Part shown: piece after piece, positions 52,366 to 60,389 of the stretch
How the letters are laid out: each line of letters opens with the position of its first letter
How positions within the stretch are numbered: the stretch's first letter is position 1
The notes under the pieces: generated by a model
The model's input: only the letters and a program-made list of their open reading frames with translations
Told to the model about the DNA's origin: nothing
Databases searched by the model: none
From: Bacteroidota bacterium
GTDB taxonomy: Bacteria; Bacteroidota; Bacteroidia; Bacteroidales; F082
Assembly: GCA_018816765.1 (NCBI GenBank)
Contig: JAHIUX010000007.1
Coordinates: 62,001 to 126,000, forward strand
Direction of reading: 5' to 3'
Length of the DNA stretch: 64,000 nt
Position numbers and translations under genes: made by a program

Positions 52366-52399
52366 TGGTTAAACCAAATGGTTAAATCACGTGGTTAAA
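52366..52399 (+). repeat. Three TGGTTAAA repeats at 13-base period: candidate TetR operator
   Basis: TGGTTAAA occurs at 52366, 52379 and 52392, exactly 13 bases apart. The first copy also forms an inverted repeat, TGGTT-A-AACCA (52366-52376). The array covers the predicted transcription start and the whole leader up to the tetR ATG at 52407, an ideal place for autorepression. Confidence 0.65.
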
Positions 52400-52406
52400 A
52401 ATCGGA

Positions 52407-53015
52407 ATGACAACAGAAGAATCCATACTCAAGGCGGCACGTAAGGTGTTTCAGCGCAAAGGACTCGAAGGGGCGCGGATGCAGGAAATTGCAGATGAGG
52501 CCGGTATCAACAAAGCCTTGCTGCATTATTACTTTCGCAGTAAAGAAAATCTCTTTGAAAAAATCTTTTCTGAAGCGTTCGAAAAAATGCTTCCTGCAGT
52601 ATCTGGCTATCTGAGCGAAGCCACCAATTTGCGGCAGTTTGTTGTGTTTTTTATTGAAAAATATTTTGAGCTGATCTCCGAAATGCCCTATGCGCCTCAA
52701 TTCATCTTGCAGGAAATCAACAGAAACCCAAACCTCATTGCTAACCTGACCGGCAAATTTGGTTTACCGGTTGAGCTGGTCAAAGAACTGATAAAACGTG
52801 AAGCAGATGCCGGCCTGATTGTTCCCATAAGGCCTGAGCACCTGATGATTAATATCATTTCGATGATCATTTTCCCTTTCGCGGCAAAACCCATCATCAT
52901 GACTGTCCTTTTTAAAAACAAGCAGCAGGCTTACGATGAATTTTTAAACCAACGACAGGCAGTCATTGCCGATTTTGTGCTGGCTGCCATCACCATAAAA
53001 AAATGCGATCAATGA
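52407..53015 (+). CDS. TetR/AcrR-family transcriptional regulator
   Basis: The 202-residue protein has the TetR N-terminal helix-turn-helix (about 5-50; ILKAARKVFQRKGLEGARMQEIADEAGINKALLHYYFRSKENLF) and a divergent helical ligand and dimer domain. It is the first gene of an operon that matches E. coli ybiH(cecR)-ybhGFSR in content, with a TolC gene added. It probably represses the operon through the tandem repeat just upstream and is released by a transported compound. Its stop overlaps the tolC-type start (ATGA). Confidence 0.9.
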   Translation: MTTEESILKAARKVFQRKGLEGARMQEIADEAGINKALLHYYFRSKENLFEKIFSEAFEKMLPAVSGYLSEATNLRQFVVFFIEKYFELISEMPYAPQFILQEINRNPNLIANLTGKFGLPVELVKELIKREADAGLIVPIRPEHLMINIISMIIFPFAAKPIIMTVLFKNKQQAYDEFLNQRQAVIADFVLAAITIKKCDQ

Positions 53016-54295
53016 TAAAAAACCTGATCATTTTAATTGCCCTGCTGATCACCATTCCAGTGGCTGAAGCCCAGCAAAGCCCTCCACGGATACTCGCAAT
53101 GGATCAGCTGATTGACAGCGCCATGATGCATTTCCCCATCAGTGAGAAAAAGGCACTTATTCAGCAGTCACGCGACATGAAGGTTGAAAACATCCGCTCC
53201 ACCTACCTCCCGTCAGCCTTGTTAAACGGCCAGGCTTCATACCAGTCGGATGTGACCAAAATTAATGTACCCATCCCGGGTTTTAGTGCCCCGCAGATTG
53301 CCAAGGATTGGTATAAGCTGAACCTCGACATCAGCCAGATGATTTACGATGGTGGCTACACCCGTGTCATGAGCGAGGTTGAACAAAAAGACATGCGTAT
53401 GCAAACAACTGAAGTTGAGCAGGCAGAACAGGAATGGCGCGACAAGGTGGCCAAACTGTATTTCAGGGCACTCACCTTTGGCGAACAAATGAAGGTAATC
53501 AGGCTGTTAATGAACAACCTGGATTTAACCGTCACGCAACTGGCTTCATCACAAAAATCAGGCGTGGTGCTGCAGTCAGACGTTGATGCAGTAAAGGCCG
53601 AAAAATTGAACTATCAGCAGCAGCAAGCTGAGTTAAGCGCCGGATATACAGCAACTCTTTCGATGTTGTCGGTCTTCTGCGGATTTTCCATCACTGGGGA
53701 AGACAGCCTGCTTGTTCCTGAATTTGCCGGATACGAATCGGTGTATACGAACCACCGCAAGGAAGACGAATATTTTGTGCTGGCTACCGATAAGCTGAGC
53801 AGTATCCGCAAGCTTGAAACAGTGAACCGCAGGCCCAAAATTAGTGCTTTTGGCCAATATGGCTATGGTCGTCCGGGATACAATATGCTTGACGATGGTT
53901 TCGGTGATTACTATATGGTAGGACTGCGCCTGAATTATAAAATCTGGGACTGGAAAAATGCGCAACGCAACAGGCAGCTGATCGATATTCAGCAATCAAT
54001 GTTAGCCCTTGGCCGGGAGCAATACCAGCAGCAGCATAAGGCTTCATGGGAAGCTCAGGTAGCTGAAATCGACAAATTTGACCTGCTTATTCAATACGAC
54101 AACCAAATCCTTTCATTGCAGAAATCAGTCATCGAAACGGCCTATTCGCGCATGAAAAATGGAATGATTACCACCACTGCATACCTGATCGAACTAAGTA
54201 AACATGCCAAATCGCTCCTCGATCTGGAAACGCATAAAATCAGACAAATCAATGCCAGGTACGACCTGAAGTATATAACCGGAAATCATGAATAA
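53012..54295 (+). CDS. TolC-family outer-membrane efflux protein
   Basis: I prefer ATG 53012, which overlaps the tetR stop, to 53003; either leaves a signal peptide (cleavage after AEAQ). The 427-residue product has two long-helix repeats of the OEP type, with LNLDISQMIYDGG (about 105-117) and the later RLNYKIWDWKNAQRNRQLID (about 305-324) as matching strand-to-helix turns. It would form the trimeric outer-membrane duct for the efflux pump encoded downstream. Confidence 0.88.
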   Translation: MIKNLIILIALLITIPVAEAQQSPPRILAMDQLIDSAMMHFPISEKKALIQQSRDMKVENIRSTYLPSALLNGQASYQSDVTKINVPIPGFSAPQIAKDWYKLNLDISQMIYDGGYTRVMSEVEQKDMRMQTTEVEQAEQEWRDKVAKLYFRALTFGEQMKVIRLLMNNLDLTVTQLASSQKSGVVLQSDVDAVKAEKLNYQQQQAELSAGYTATLSMLSVFCGFSITGEDSLLVPEFAGYESVYTNHRKEDEYFVLATDKLSSIRKLETVNRRPKISAFGQYGYGRPGYNMLDDGFGDYYMVGLRLNYKIWDWKNAQRNRQLIDIQQSMLALGREQYQQQHKASWEAQVAEIDKFDLLIQYDNQILSLQKSVIETAYSRMKNGMITTTAYLIELSKHAKSLLDLETHKIRQINARYDLKYITGNHE

Positions 54296-55193
54296 AATGA
54301 AAATAGCAAAGAATCTAGGTTTGTTTATTGGCTTGATAGCCCTGCTGACTTCCTGCAAAAATAAAAACGGTCAGGCCGATGCCTACGGTAATTTCGAGGC
54401 AGTTGAAATCGTTGTTTCCTCGTTGGCCAGTGGCCAGCTTGTCGATTTTCAACCCGTTGAAGGCGATCAGCTTGCCGCAGGCCAGGTAGTCGGGCTTGTT
54501 GATACCACTGATCTGGCGCTACGCATCAGTCAGGTGAAGGCACAACAGGCAGCTGTTTTATCGCGGCTCGAATCAGTCAGGGCACAGAAACAGGTTCAGC
54601 AGCAGCAGCTTGCCAATGCCCGCACCGACAAGAACCGGATTATCAGCCTGTTTAACGACGGCGCAGCAACGGCAAAGCAGAAAGACGATATTGAAGGTGC
54701 CATAGCCCTCATCGAGAAGCAGATTTCGGCCACTGAGGCCCAAATTGGTAGTATTGTTGGCGAAGCTGAAGCCCTCGGAAAGCAAGTGGATCAGGTCAGG
54801 GAGTCGATCAGGAAAAGTGCGGTCATCAACCCCGTAAAAGGCACTGTACTGACCAAATATGTCAATATGGGAGAGGTAGTTGTGTTTGGAAAAGCGCTTT
54901 ACAAACTTGCCGATTTGTCGAGCCTTGAACTTAAAGTGTATATTAGCGGCCGGCAACTATCGGGTTTTGTCATCGGACAGCCCGTAAAAGTATACATTGA
55001 TCAACAAAAAGACCAGGAGCCTGCCTTGTTGGATGGCACAGTCAGCTGGATTTCACCATCGGCTGAATTTACGCCAAAGACAATTCAAACCCGGGAAGAA
55101 CGTGTTGATCTGGTGTATGCAATGAAGGTGAGGGTTAAAAACGACGGACGACTCAAGATAGGCATGCCGGGTGAAATAAATCGTATTCAATAA
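54288..55193 (+). CDS. HlyD/YbhG-type periplasmic adaptor lipoprotein
   Basis: The 301-residue protein has a lipobox (LLTSC, Cys23). A first biotinyl-lipoyl half-motif (GNFEAVEIVVSSLASGQLVDFQPVEGDQLAAGQVVGLVDT) follows. A helical hairpin comes next (about 78-170; Gln-, Lys- and Arg-rich), then the second half-motif (SAVINPVKGTVLTKYVNMGEVV) and a beta-barrel (LELKVYISGRQLSGFVIGQPVKVYID). This is the membrane-fusion protein plan. Its start overlaps the TolC stop by 8 bases. It would join the inner-membrane ABC exporter to TolC. Confidence 0.9.
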   Translation: MNKMKIAKNLGLFIGLIALLTSCKNKNGQADAYGNFEAVEIVVSSLASGQLVDFQPVEGDQLAAGQVVGLVDTTDLALRISQVKAQQAAVLSRLESVRAQKQVQQQQLANARTDKNRIISLFNDGAATAKQKDDIEGAIALIEKQISATEAQIGSIVGEAEALGKQVDQVRESIRKSAVINPVKGTVLTKYVNMGEVVVFGKALYKLADLSSLELKVYISGRQLSGFVIGQPVKVYIDQQKDQEPALLDGTVSWISPSAEFTPKTIQTREERVDLVYAMKVRVKNDGRLKIGMPGEINRIQ

Positions 55194-55210
55194 ACAAAAA
55201 AAACAACAAC

Positions 55211-55663
55211 ATGAAAATTAAATCGATTTTGCTTCTGGTAAGTGTTTTGTTCCTTTTTCCTTTTAGCCAAACCCAGGCTCAGCGCAAGGCAGATGATGTG
55301 TTGGGAATATGGCTCAACCAGGACAAGGATGCACATGTGGAAATGTTTAAACGCGATGGAAAGATCTATGGCAAGCTCGTTTGGTTGAAGTTTCCAATCG
55401 ATGAAGAAACAAACAAAGCCAAGCTGGACAAGAAAAATCCGGACGATAAGCTGAAAAGCAGGCCCGTGTTCGGCCTTGAAATCCTGACCGGATTCACATT
55501 TGATGGTGAAGACGAGTGGAGCGGAGGCGAAATTTACGATCCCAAAAGCGGCAAAACCTATAGCTGTTATATGGTTTTCGATGACAATGGTGTGCTGAAA
55601 ATCAGGGGGTATATCGGAATCTCTATCATTGGCCGCACCACTTACTGGACACGCGTGAAATAA
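55211..55663 (+). CDS. DUF2147-family secreted protein
   Basis: The 150-residue protein has a signal peptide (cleavage near TQAQ). It has the DUF2147 pattern: D-D-V-L-G-I-W-L-N-Q-D-K (about 27-38), IYGKLVWLKFP, GLEILTGF (about 93-100), WSGGEIYDPKSGKTYSCYM (about 107-125), LKIRGYIGISIIGRTTYWTR at the end. Function of the family is unknown. It sits inside the efflux operon between the adaptor and the ATPases, 17 bases after one and 9 before the other, which is unusual for this pump type. Confidence 0.88.
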   Translation: MKIKSILLLVSVLFLFPFSQTQAQRKADDVLGIWLNQDKDAHVEMFKRDGKIYGKLVWLKFPIDEETNKAKLDKKNPDDKLKSRPVFGLEILTGFTFDGEDEWSGGEIYDPKSGKTYSCYMVFDDNGVLKIRGYIGISIIGRTTYWTRVK

Positions 55664-55672
55664 GCCACTGGA

Positions 55673-56611
55673 ATGAATCAGGTAGCAGTTGACATGCGTG
55701 AAATCAGGAAGTCCTACAATGGAACAAGGGCACTGAATGATATCAGCGTACACATACATCAGGGTGAGTTATTTGGGTTTATCGGTCCCGATGGGGCCGG
55801 TAAATCCACCTTGTTTCACATCCTGACCACCTTGTTGCTGCCCGATGCCGGAACAGCGCTTGTGGGTGGCTTTGATACGGTTCGCGAATACGGTAAAATA
55901 AGGCGTATTGTTGGTTATATGCCCGGTCGATTCTCACTGTATCAGGACCTTACAGTGGAAGAAAACCTGAAGTTTTTTGCTGGGATTTTCAAAACCACCA
56001 TCGCTGAAAACTACCACCTGATCAAAGATATCTACGGACAGATCGAACCTTTCAAAAACCGCAGGGCAGGCCAGCTTTCGGGAGGAATGAAACAGAAACT
56101 GGCTTTGTCGTGCGCACTGGTGCACAAGCCCGAAATTTTGTTTCTCGATGAACCCACAACAGGTGTTGATGCCGTGAGCCGGAAGGAATTCTGGGAAATG
56201 CTGCAGCGGCTCAAAGCCCAGGGAATCACCATCATTGTTTCTACGCCTTATATGGATGAAGCTGCCCTTTGCGACCGTGTTGCACTTATGCAAAAGGGCG
56301 ATTTTATGGCAATTAATACTCCTGAAGTCATTGTGGCAAATTTTGGATACCGGCTTTTTGCCGTCAAATCGGCTCTAATGTACCCCTTGCCGGCTGCCCT
56401 CGAAGCCATGCCTGACACAAAAGCAGTGTATCGCTTTGGCGATGCGGTGCATTACCTCAATACTCATGAGGATAAAAGTGCCGAAGATATCATCCGTCAC
56501 CTCCAGGTGCATGGTCACAATGAAGTTACTGTGAATCAGGTAAACCCAACAATCGAAGACTGCTTCATGCTGTTAATGAAAAAGGAAGAAACGGCCGATG
56601 CAAACACCTGA
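55673..56611 (+). CDS. ABC exporter ATPase, YbhF N-half-like, degenerate catalytic loop residues
   Basis: This 312-residue nucleotide-binding protein resembles the N-terminal half of E. coli YbhF. Walker A is GPDGAGKST (38-46), signature LSGGMKQ (135-141) and Walker B ILFLDEPTTGVD (155-166), all good. However, the Q-loop reads YMPGRFSLY (no Gln) and the H-loop reads VSTPYMDEA, with Pro192 where catalytic His is expected. A C-terminal extension (about 230-312) follows. It should pair with the next ATPase: it supplies an intact signature motif but a weak ATP site of its own. It overlaps the next gene by 14 bases. Confidence 0.9.
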   Translation: MNQVAVDMREIRKSYNGTRALNDISVHIHQGELFGFIGPDGAGKSTLFHILTTLLLPDAGTALVGGFDTVREYGKIRRIVGYMPGRFSLYQDLTVEENLKFFAGIFKTTIAENYHLIKDIYGQIEPFKNRRAGQLSGGMKQKLALSCALVHKPEILFLDEPTTGVDAVSRKEFWEMLQRLKAQGITIIVSTPYMDEAALCDRVALMQKGDFMAINTPEVIVANFGYRLFAVKSALMYPLPAALEAMPDTKAVYRFGDAVHYLNTHEDKSAEDIIRHLQVHGHNEVTVNQVNPTIEDCFMLLMKKEETADANT

Positions 56612-57368
56612 TCTCATCAAACAGAATGAACCTAACCATGTGATCGAAGTCAATAACATGGTGAAAAAATTCGGTGATTTTGTAGCCAACGATAAGCTGA
56701 GTTTTTTTGTCAGACAGGGCGAGATATTTGGATTTCTGGGCGCCAATGGTGCCGGAAAAACAACCGCTATGAAAATCCTGTGCGGACTTTCGGCGCCCAC
56801 ATCAGGCGAAATCAATGTGGCCGGATTTGATGTGTACAGGCAAACCGATCTGATCAAAAAGAACATCGGGTATATGAGTCAGAAGTTTTCACTTTACGAA
56901 GACCTTACTATTCGTGAGAATTTCAGGTTTTATGGTGGTATCTATGGCCTAAAAAATGCTGAAATAAAAGAACGGATCGCCTATTTGCTCAACAGACTTG
57001 GCTTGATGCATGCAGCCGACAAGGTGCTCAAGGAAATCCCGTTGGGATGGAAGCAAAAACTGGCCTTTTCAGTAGCCATTATGCACCGTCCGAAAATCGT
57101 GTTCCTTGATGAACCTACGGGTGGTGTGGACCCTGTGACAAGGCGTCAGTTTTGGGAATTGATTTATGAGGCAGCCAACGACGGCCTTACTGTGTTTGTC
57201 ACCACGCATTATATGGATGAAGCCGAATATTGCGAGCGGGTAAGCATCATGGTTGATGGCCGAATCGAAGCCCTCGACACGCCGGCCAGGCTAAGGGAAA
57301 AATACCAGGCTGCAAGCATGAATGAGGTGTTTCTGAAGCTGGCACGCATTAAAAAAAGTGAGTCATGA
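56598..57368 (+). CDS. ABC exporter ATPase, YbhF C-half-like, degenerate signature
   Basis: The 256-residue ATPase is the counterpart of the preceding one. Walker A GANGAGKTT (48-56), the Q-loop YMSQKFSLY and the H-loop TTHYMDEAE are intact, and Walker B is IVFLDEPTGGVD. The signature is replaced: where LSGGMKQ is expected it reads IPLGWKQ. Paired with its neighbour it would form one working ATP site (its own Walker motifs with the partner's signature) and one degenerate site. In E. coli YbhF the two halves are a single polypeptide; here they are two overlapping genes. Its stop overlaps the first permease start (ATGA). Confidence 0.92.
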   Translation: MQTPDLIKQNEPNHVIEVNNMVKKFGDFVANDKLSFFVRQGEIFGFLGANGAGKTTAMKILCGLSAPTSGEINVAGFDVYRQTDLIKKNIGYMSQKFSLYEDLTIRENFRFYGGIYGLKNAEIKERIAYLLNRLGLMHAADKVLKEIPLGWKQKLAFSVAIMHRPKIVFLDEPTGGVDPVTRRQFWELIYEAANDGLTVFVTTHYMDEAEYCERVSIMVDGRIEALDTPARLREKYQAASMNEVFLKLARIKKSES

Positions 57369-58465
57369 AGGGATTTGTCTTAAAGGAGTTTCTGCACATT
57401 TTTCGTGATCGCCGCACCATGCTTATCCTGTTTGGTATGCCCATTGTCCAGGTGTTGTTGTTTGGCTTTGCCATCACCAACGAAATCAACAATGCGCAGA
57501 TTGCCATCCTCGATGAGTCGAAAGACGAAATGACACTTGCAATTACCGATAAAATTCTCTCTTCAGGATATTTTCACCTTGCTTCGGTGCTCACCGACAG
57601 GAATCAGATCGAACCGGCTTTCAGGGAAGGCGTGATCAAGGAAGTGGTGATTTTCGAACCTAACTTTTCACAACGCTTTGGGAAAGAAAATCAGGCCCAT
57701 ATGCAAATTATCACCGATGCCTCAGATCCCAATACAGCCAACCTGCTTTACAATTACACCAATGCCATCATCCGCGACTACACGTCCAAAAGCACCCAGC
57801 TTGCCACGCCTCCCATACAGATTGGCATTGAAACAACCATGCAGTATAATCCCGAACTCAAGGGTGTGTTTATGTTCGTTCCGGGCACCATCACCATCCT
57901 GCTTATGCTGATTTCGGCCATGATGACTTCAATTTCCATTGCCCGTGAAAAGGAACTCGGAACACTTGAAGTGCTGCTGGTTTCGCCTCTGAAGCCCTGG
58001 CAGATAATCATCGGTAAAGTCATTCCCTATATCCTCCTCTCCTTCATCAACGCAGTGATCATCCTTGTGCTTGCCTACAGCGTTTTTGCCATGCCTGTCA
58101 GGGGGAGCCTTGTGTTGCTGCTGCTCGAAAGCATCCTGTTTATTGTGATGGCACTTTCGCTGGGCATTTTTATTTCCACAGTAAGTAAAACCCAACAACA
58201 GGCCATGATGCTGTCGATGTTTGTGCTTATGCTGCCCACAATTTTGTTGTCAGGCTTTATCTTTCCCATAGAAAACATGCCGCTTCCTTTGCAAATTATC
58301 AGCAACATCAACCCGAGCAGGTGGTTTATCATTATCATTAAAAACATCATGCTCAAGGGCCTGGGATTCGGATATTTCTGGAAAGAAACCCTTATACTGG
58401 TTGCGATGGCCTTGTTTTTTGTGGCAATGAGTGTAAAAAAATTCAATATCAGGTTAAGTAAATAA
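57365..58465 (+). CDS. ABC-2 type exporter permease (YbhS-like)
   Basis: The 366-residue protein has the ABC-2 plan. A first helix (about 22-42) follows the basic cytoplasmic start KEFLHIFRDRRTM. A large periplasmic loop (about 43-170) comes next, then five helices. EKELGTLEVLLVSPLKPWQIIIGKVIPY (about 196-223) is the conserved ATPase-contact segment. S-K-T-Q-Q-Q-A-M and L-S-G-F-I-F-P-I-E-N-M-P-L-P-L-Q (about 296-311) match YbhS/YbhR. Translationally coupled to the ATPase gene by an ATGA overlap. Confidence 0.92.
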   Translation: MKGFVLKEFLHIFRDRRTMLILFGMPIVQVLLFGFAITNEINNAQIAILDESKDEMTLAITDKILSSGYFHLASVLTDRNQIEPAFREGVIKEVVIFEPNFSQRFGKENQAHMQIITDASDPNTANLLYNYTNAIIRDYTSKSTQLATPPIQIGIETTMQYNPELKGVFMFVPGTITILLMLISAMMTSISIAREKELGTLEVLLVSPLKPWQIIIGKVIPYILLSFINAVIILVLAYSVFAMPVRGSLVLLLLESILFIVMALSLGIFISTVSKTQQQAMMLSMFVLMLPTILLSGFIFPIENMPLPLQIISNINPSRWFIIIIKNIMLKGLGFGYFWKETLILVAMALFFVAMSVKKFNIRLSK

Positions 58466-58470
58466 GACGG

Positions 58471-59583
58471 ATGCGCACAATCAGGTTCATACTGCAAAAG
58501 GAATTTATCCAGATTTTCAGGGATAAATCGATGATTCCCATCATCTTTGTAATACCTGTTGTGCAATTGTTGATTTTGTCCTTCACGGCCACCTTCGAAA
58601 TCAAAAACACCCGGCTGATCATATGGGATCAGAGCAGGACCATCGATTCGCGCAGCCTGATCAGCAAATTTGACCGTTCACCGTTTTTCTCACTCGAAGC
58701 CTATGTCGAAACTTACGAGCAGGGCATTGAATGGTTGAAAAAGGGCAAAGCAGATCAGTTACTGATTCTTGATCCATCGTTTGCAACCGACCTTCAGATG
58801 GGTGAAAAAGGCAAGGTGATGCTTGTAACCGATGCCATTAACGGGAGCGCCGCCAGCCTGATGAATGCCTATGCCATGTCGATATTGACCGATTATAACA
58901 AGCAATTGCTGGTGGCAAAATATCCCCTGGCGAAAACGGCTGAACCGGTTGAGCTGAGAAGTTCTCATTGGTACAACCCTGAACTGGATTACAAAACCTA
59001 TATGGTTCCAGGTATTCTGGTGCTGTTGGTCACCATCATCGGGATGTTTCTTTCGGGCATGAACATCGTGAAAGAAAAGGAGTTAGGAACAATCGAACAG
59101 ATTAATGTGACCCCAATCAAGAAGTACCAGTTTATGATTGGCAAGCTCTTGCCTTTCTGGATCATTGCCCTTTTTGAACTGGCCATTGGTTTGGTTGTCG
59201 CCCGCCTGGTTTTCGGCATTCCAATTCTCGGAAGTGTACCATTGCTTTTCGGGGTTGCATCTGTTTACCTGCTGGTGATTCTGGGTTTTGGATTGTTAAT
59301 CTCAACACTTACCGACACCATGCAGCAGGCCATGTTCATTTCCTGGTTTTTCATGGTCATCTTTATCCTGTTGAGTGGGTTGTTTACGCCGGTCGAAAGC
59401 ATGCCTCAGTGGGCACAACAGCTCAACCTGATCAATCCGATTGCTTATTTTATCAGGATAAACAGGATGATTATGCTGAAGGGATCAGCGTTTGGTGATT
59501 TCGCGAACACCTTTTATGCCCTTGTGCTGTATGCGACGAGCATTTTAACGCTTGCAGTATGGCGCTACCGCAAGGTTTCATAA
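58471..59583 (+). CDS. ABC-2 type exporter permease (YbhR-like)
   Basis: The 370-residue second permease of the pair has the same topology. It has KEFIQIFRDKSMIPIIFVIPVVQ before and in helix 1, a periplasmic domain, then EKELGTIEQINVTPIKKYQFMIGKLLPF (about 197-224), TLTDTMQQAMF and LLSGLFTPVESMPQWAQ (about 300-316). It starts 5 bases after the YbhS-like stop. With the first permease it would form the membrane channel of a drug or metabolite exporter. End of the operon; its stop overlaps the convergent thioesterase stop. Confidence 0.92.
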   Translation: MRTIRFILQKEFIQIFRDKSMIPIIFVIPVVQLLILSFTATFEIKNTRLIIWDQSRTIDSRSLISKFDRSPFFSLEAYVETYEQGIEWLKKGKADQLLILDPSFATDLQMGEKGKVMLVTDAINGSAASLMNAYAMSILTDYNKQLLVAKYPLAKTAEPVELRSSHWYNPELDYKTYMVPGILVLLVTIIGMFLSGMNIVKEKELGTIEQINVTPIKKYQFMIGKLLPFWIIALFELAIGLVVARLVFGIPILGSVPLLFGVASVYLLVILGFGLLISTLTDTMQQAMFISWFFMVIFILLSGLFTPVESMPQWAQQLNLINPIAYFIRINRMIMLKGSAFGDFANTFYALVLYATSILTLAVWRYRKVS

Positions 59584-60318
59584 AGCCTGCATGGTAAAAG
59601 CCGTTTCAAAGACCACTTTCTTGTCATTATTTCTTAGGCCATGAACCTGTAAAACTGTTCCTGTAAGGTTTCCAACCAGTTCAATTTCGTCTCCCATGCT
59701 GCACTCCGACACAAAATGCATGCTGAAGTGATTGATTATGTTTTTCCTGATAAGGCTATCAGGCAGGGCATCAATCACCCATTCGAAATACCTGCTTGTG
59801 TTTGCATGCTGGTGCAGGTCAATCTCCGAATAGCCCACCCTGTGTGTGTCGAGGAACATTGTCTTTATCTCGCGGCTGGGCGTAAGTGCCTGAACCGGAG
59901 GTATCACATCCTCATGTGTGTGAGGCATGAATTGTTCAAGTAAACCTGTTTTTCTGGGTTTTCGGTCCTCGCGGCCGATAACCAGCCAGTCGGATGAAGC
60001 TGCTCCCAGGCGTTTGCCGGATTGGTCCTCAACAACAAATTCTCGACTTGCAACAATACCCTTTAATTTTCCGGGCCATGTCCTGATGGTGATGTTTTCG
60101 TCCCAGCGGGGCCAGTCTGTGATCTGTATGTGTAGTTTGAACATCACCCAGATTGCATTGTGTCCGGCAAGATATTCAAAGCCAAAACCAAGTAAACCAG
60201 CATGCCTCCAGGCTGATTCCTGTAACACTCGGGTCAATGCACTTATTGAAAGCAGTCCTTTTGCATCGGTGTCCTGCCAGGTAATGCGATAGGTTTCGGA
60301 ATGCACTTTACTGTTCAT
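59578..60318 (-). CDS. Acyl-ACP thioesterase (FatA/B family)
   Basis: The 246-residue protein is a double hotdog fold. The first hotdog begins RITWQDTDAKGLLSISALTRVLQESAWRHA (about 12-41). The second begins HRVGYSEIDLHQHANTSRYFEWVID (about 159-183), holding the D-x-N/H-x-H-A-N motif where plant thioesterases keep Asp, Asn and His (here Asp167, His169 and Asn172 region). It releases free fatty acids from acyl carrier protein and so sets chain length of membrane or storage lipid. Single gene, convergent with the efflux operon. Confidence 0.85.
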   Translation of the reverse strand: MNSKVHSETYRITWQDTDAKGLLSISALTRVLQESAWRHAGLLGFGFEYLAGHNAIWVMFKLHIQITDWPRWDENITIRTWPGKLKGIVASREFVVEDQSGKRLGAASSDWLVIGREDRKPRKTGLLEQFMPHTHEDVIPPVQALTPSREIKTMFLDTHRVGYSEIDLHQHANTSRYFEWVIDALPDSLIRKNIINHFSMHFVSECSMGDEIELVGNLTGTVLQVHGLRNNDKKVVFETAFTMQAL

Positions 60319-60389
60319 GGTCGCTATTGATCATGTTTCTGCTGGAAAATGAAGGTTGTTGTCAGGTAGGGAAAGCGACACCATCAATG

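Noticed and set aside
52366-52399. CRISPR-like array
   Set aside because: The units are only 8 bases with 5-base gaps and lie in a promoter; no cas genes are present.
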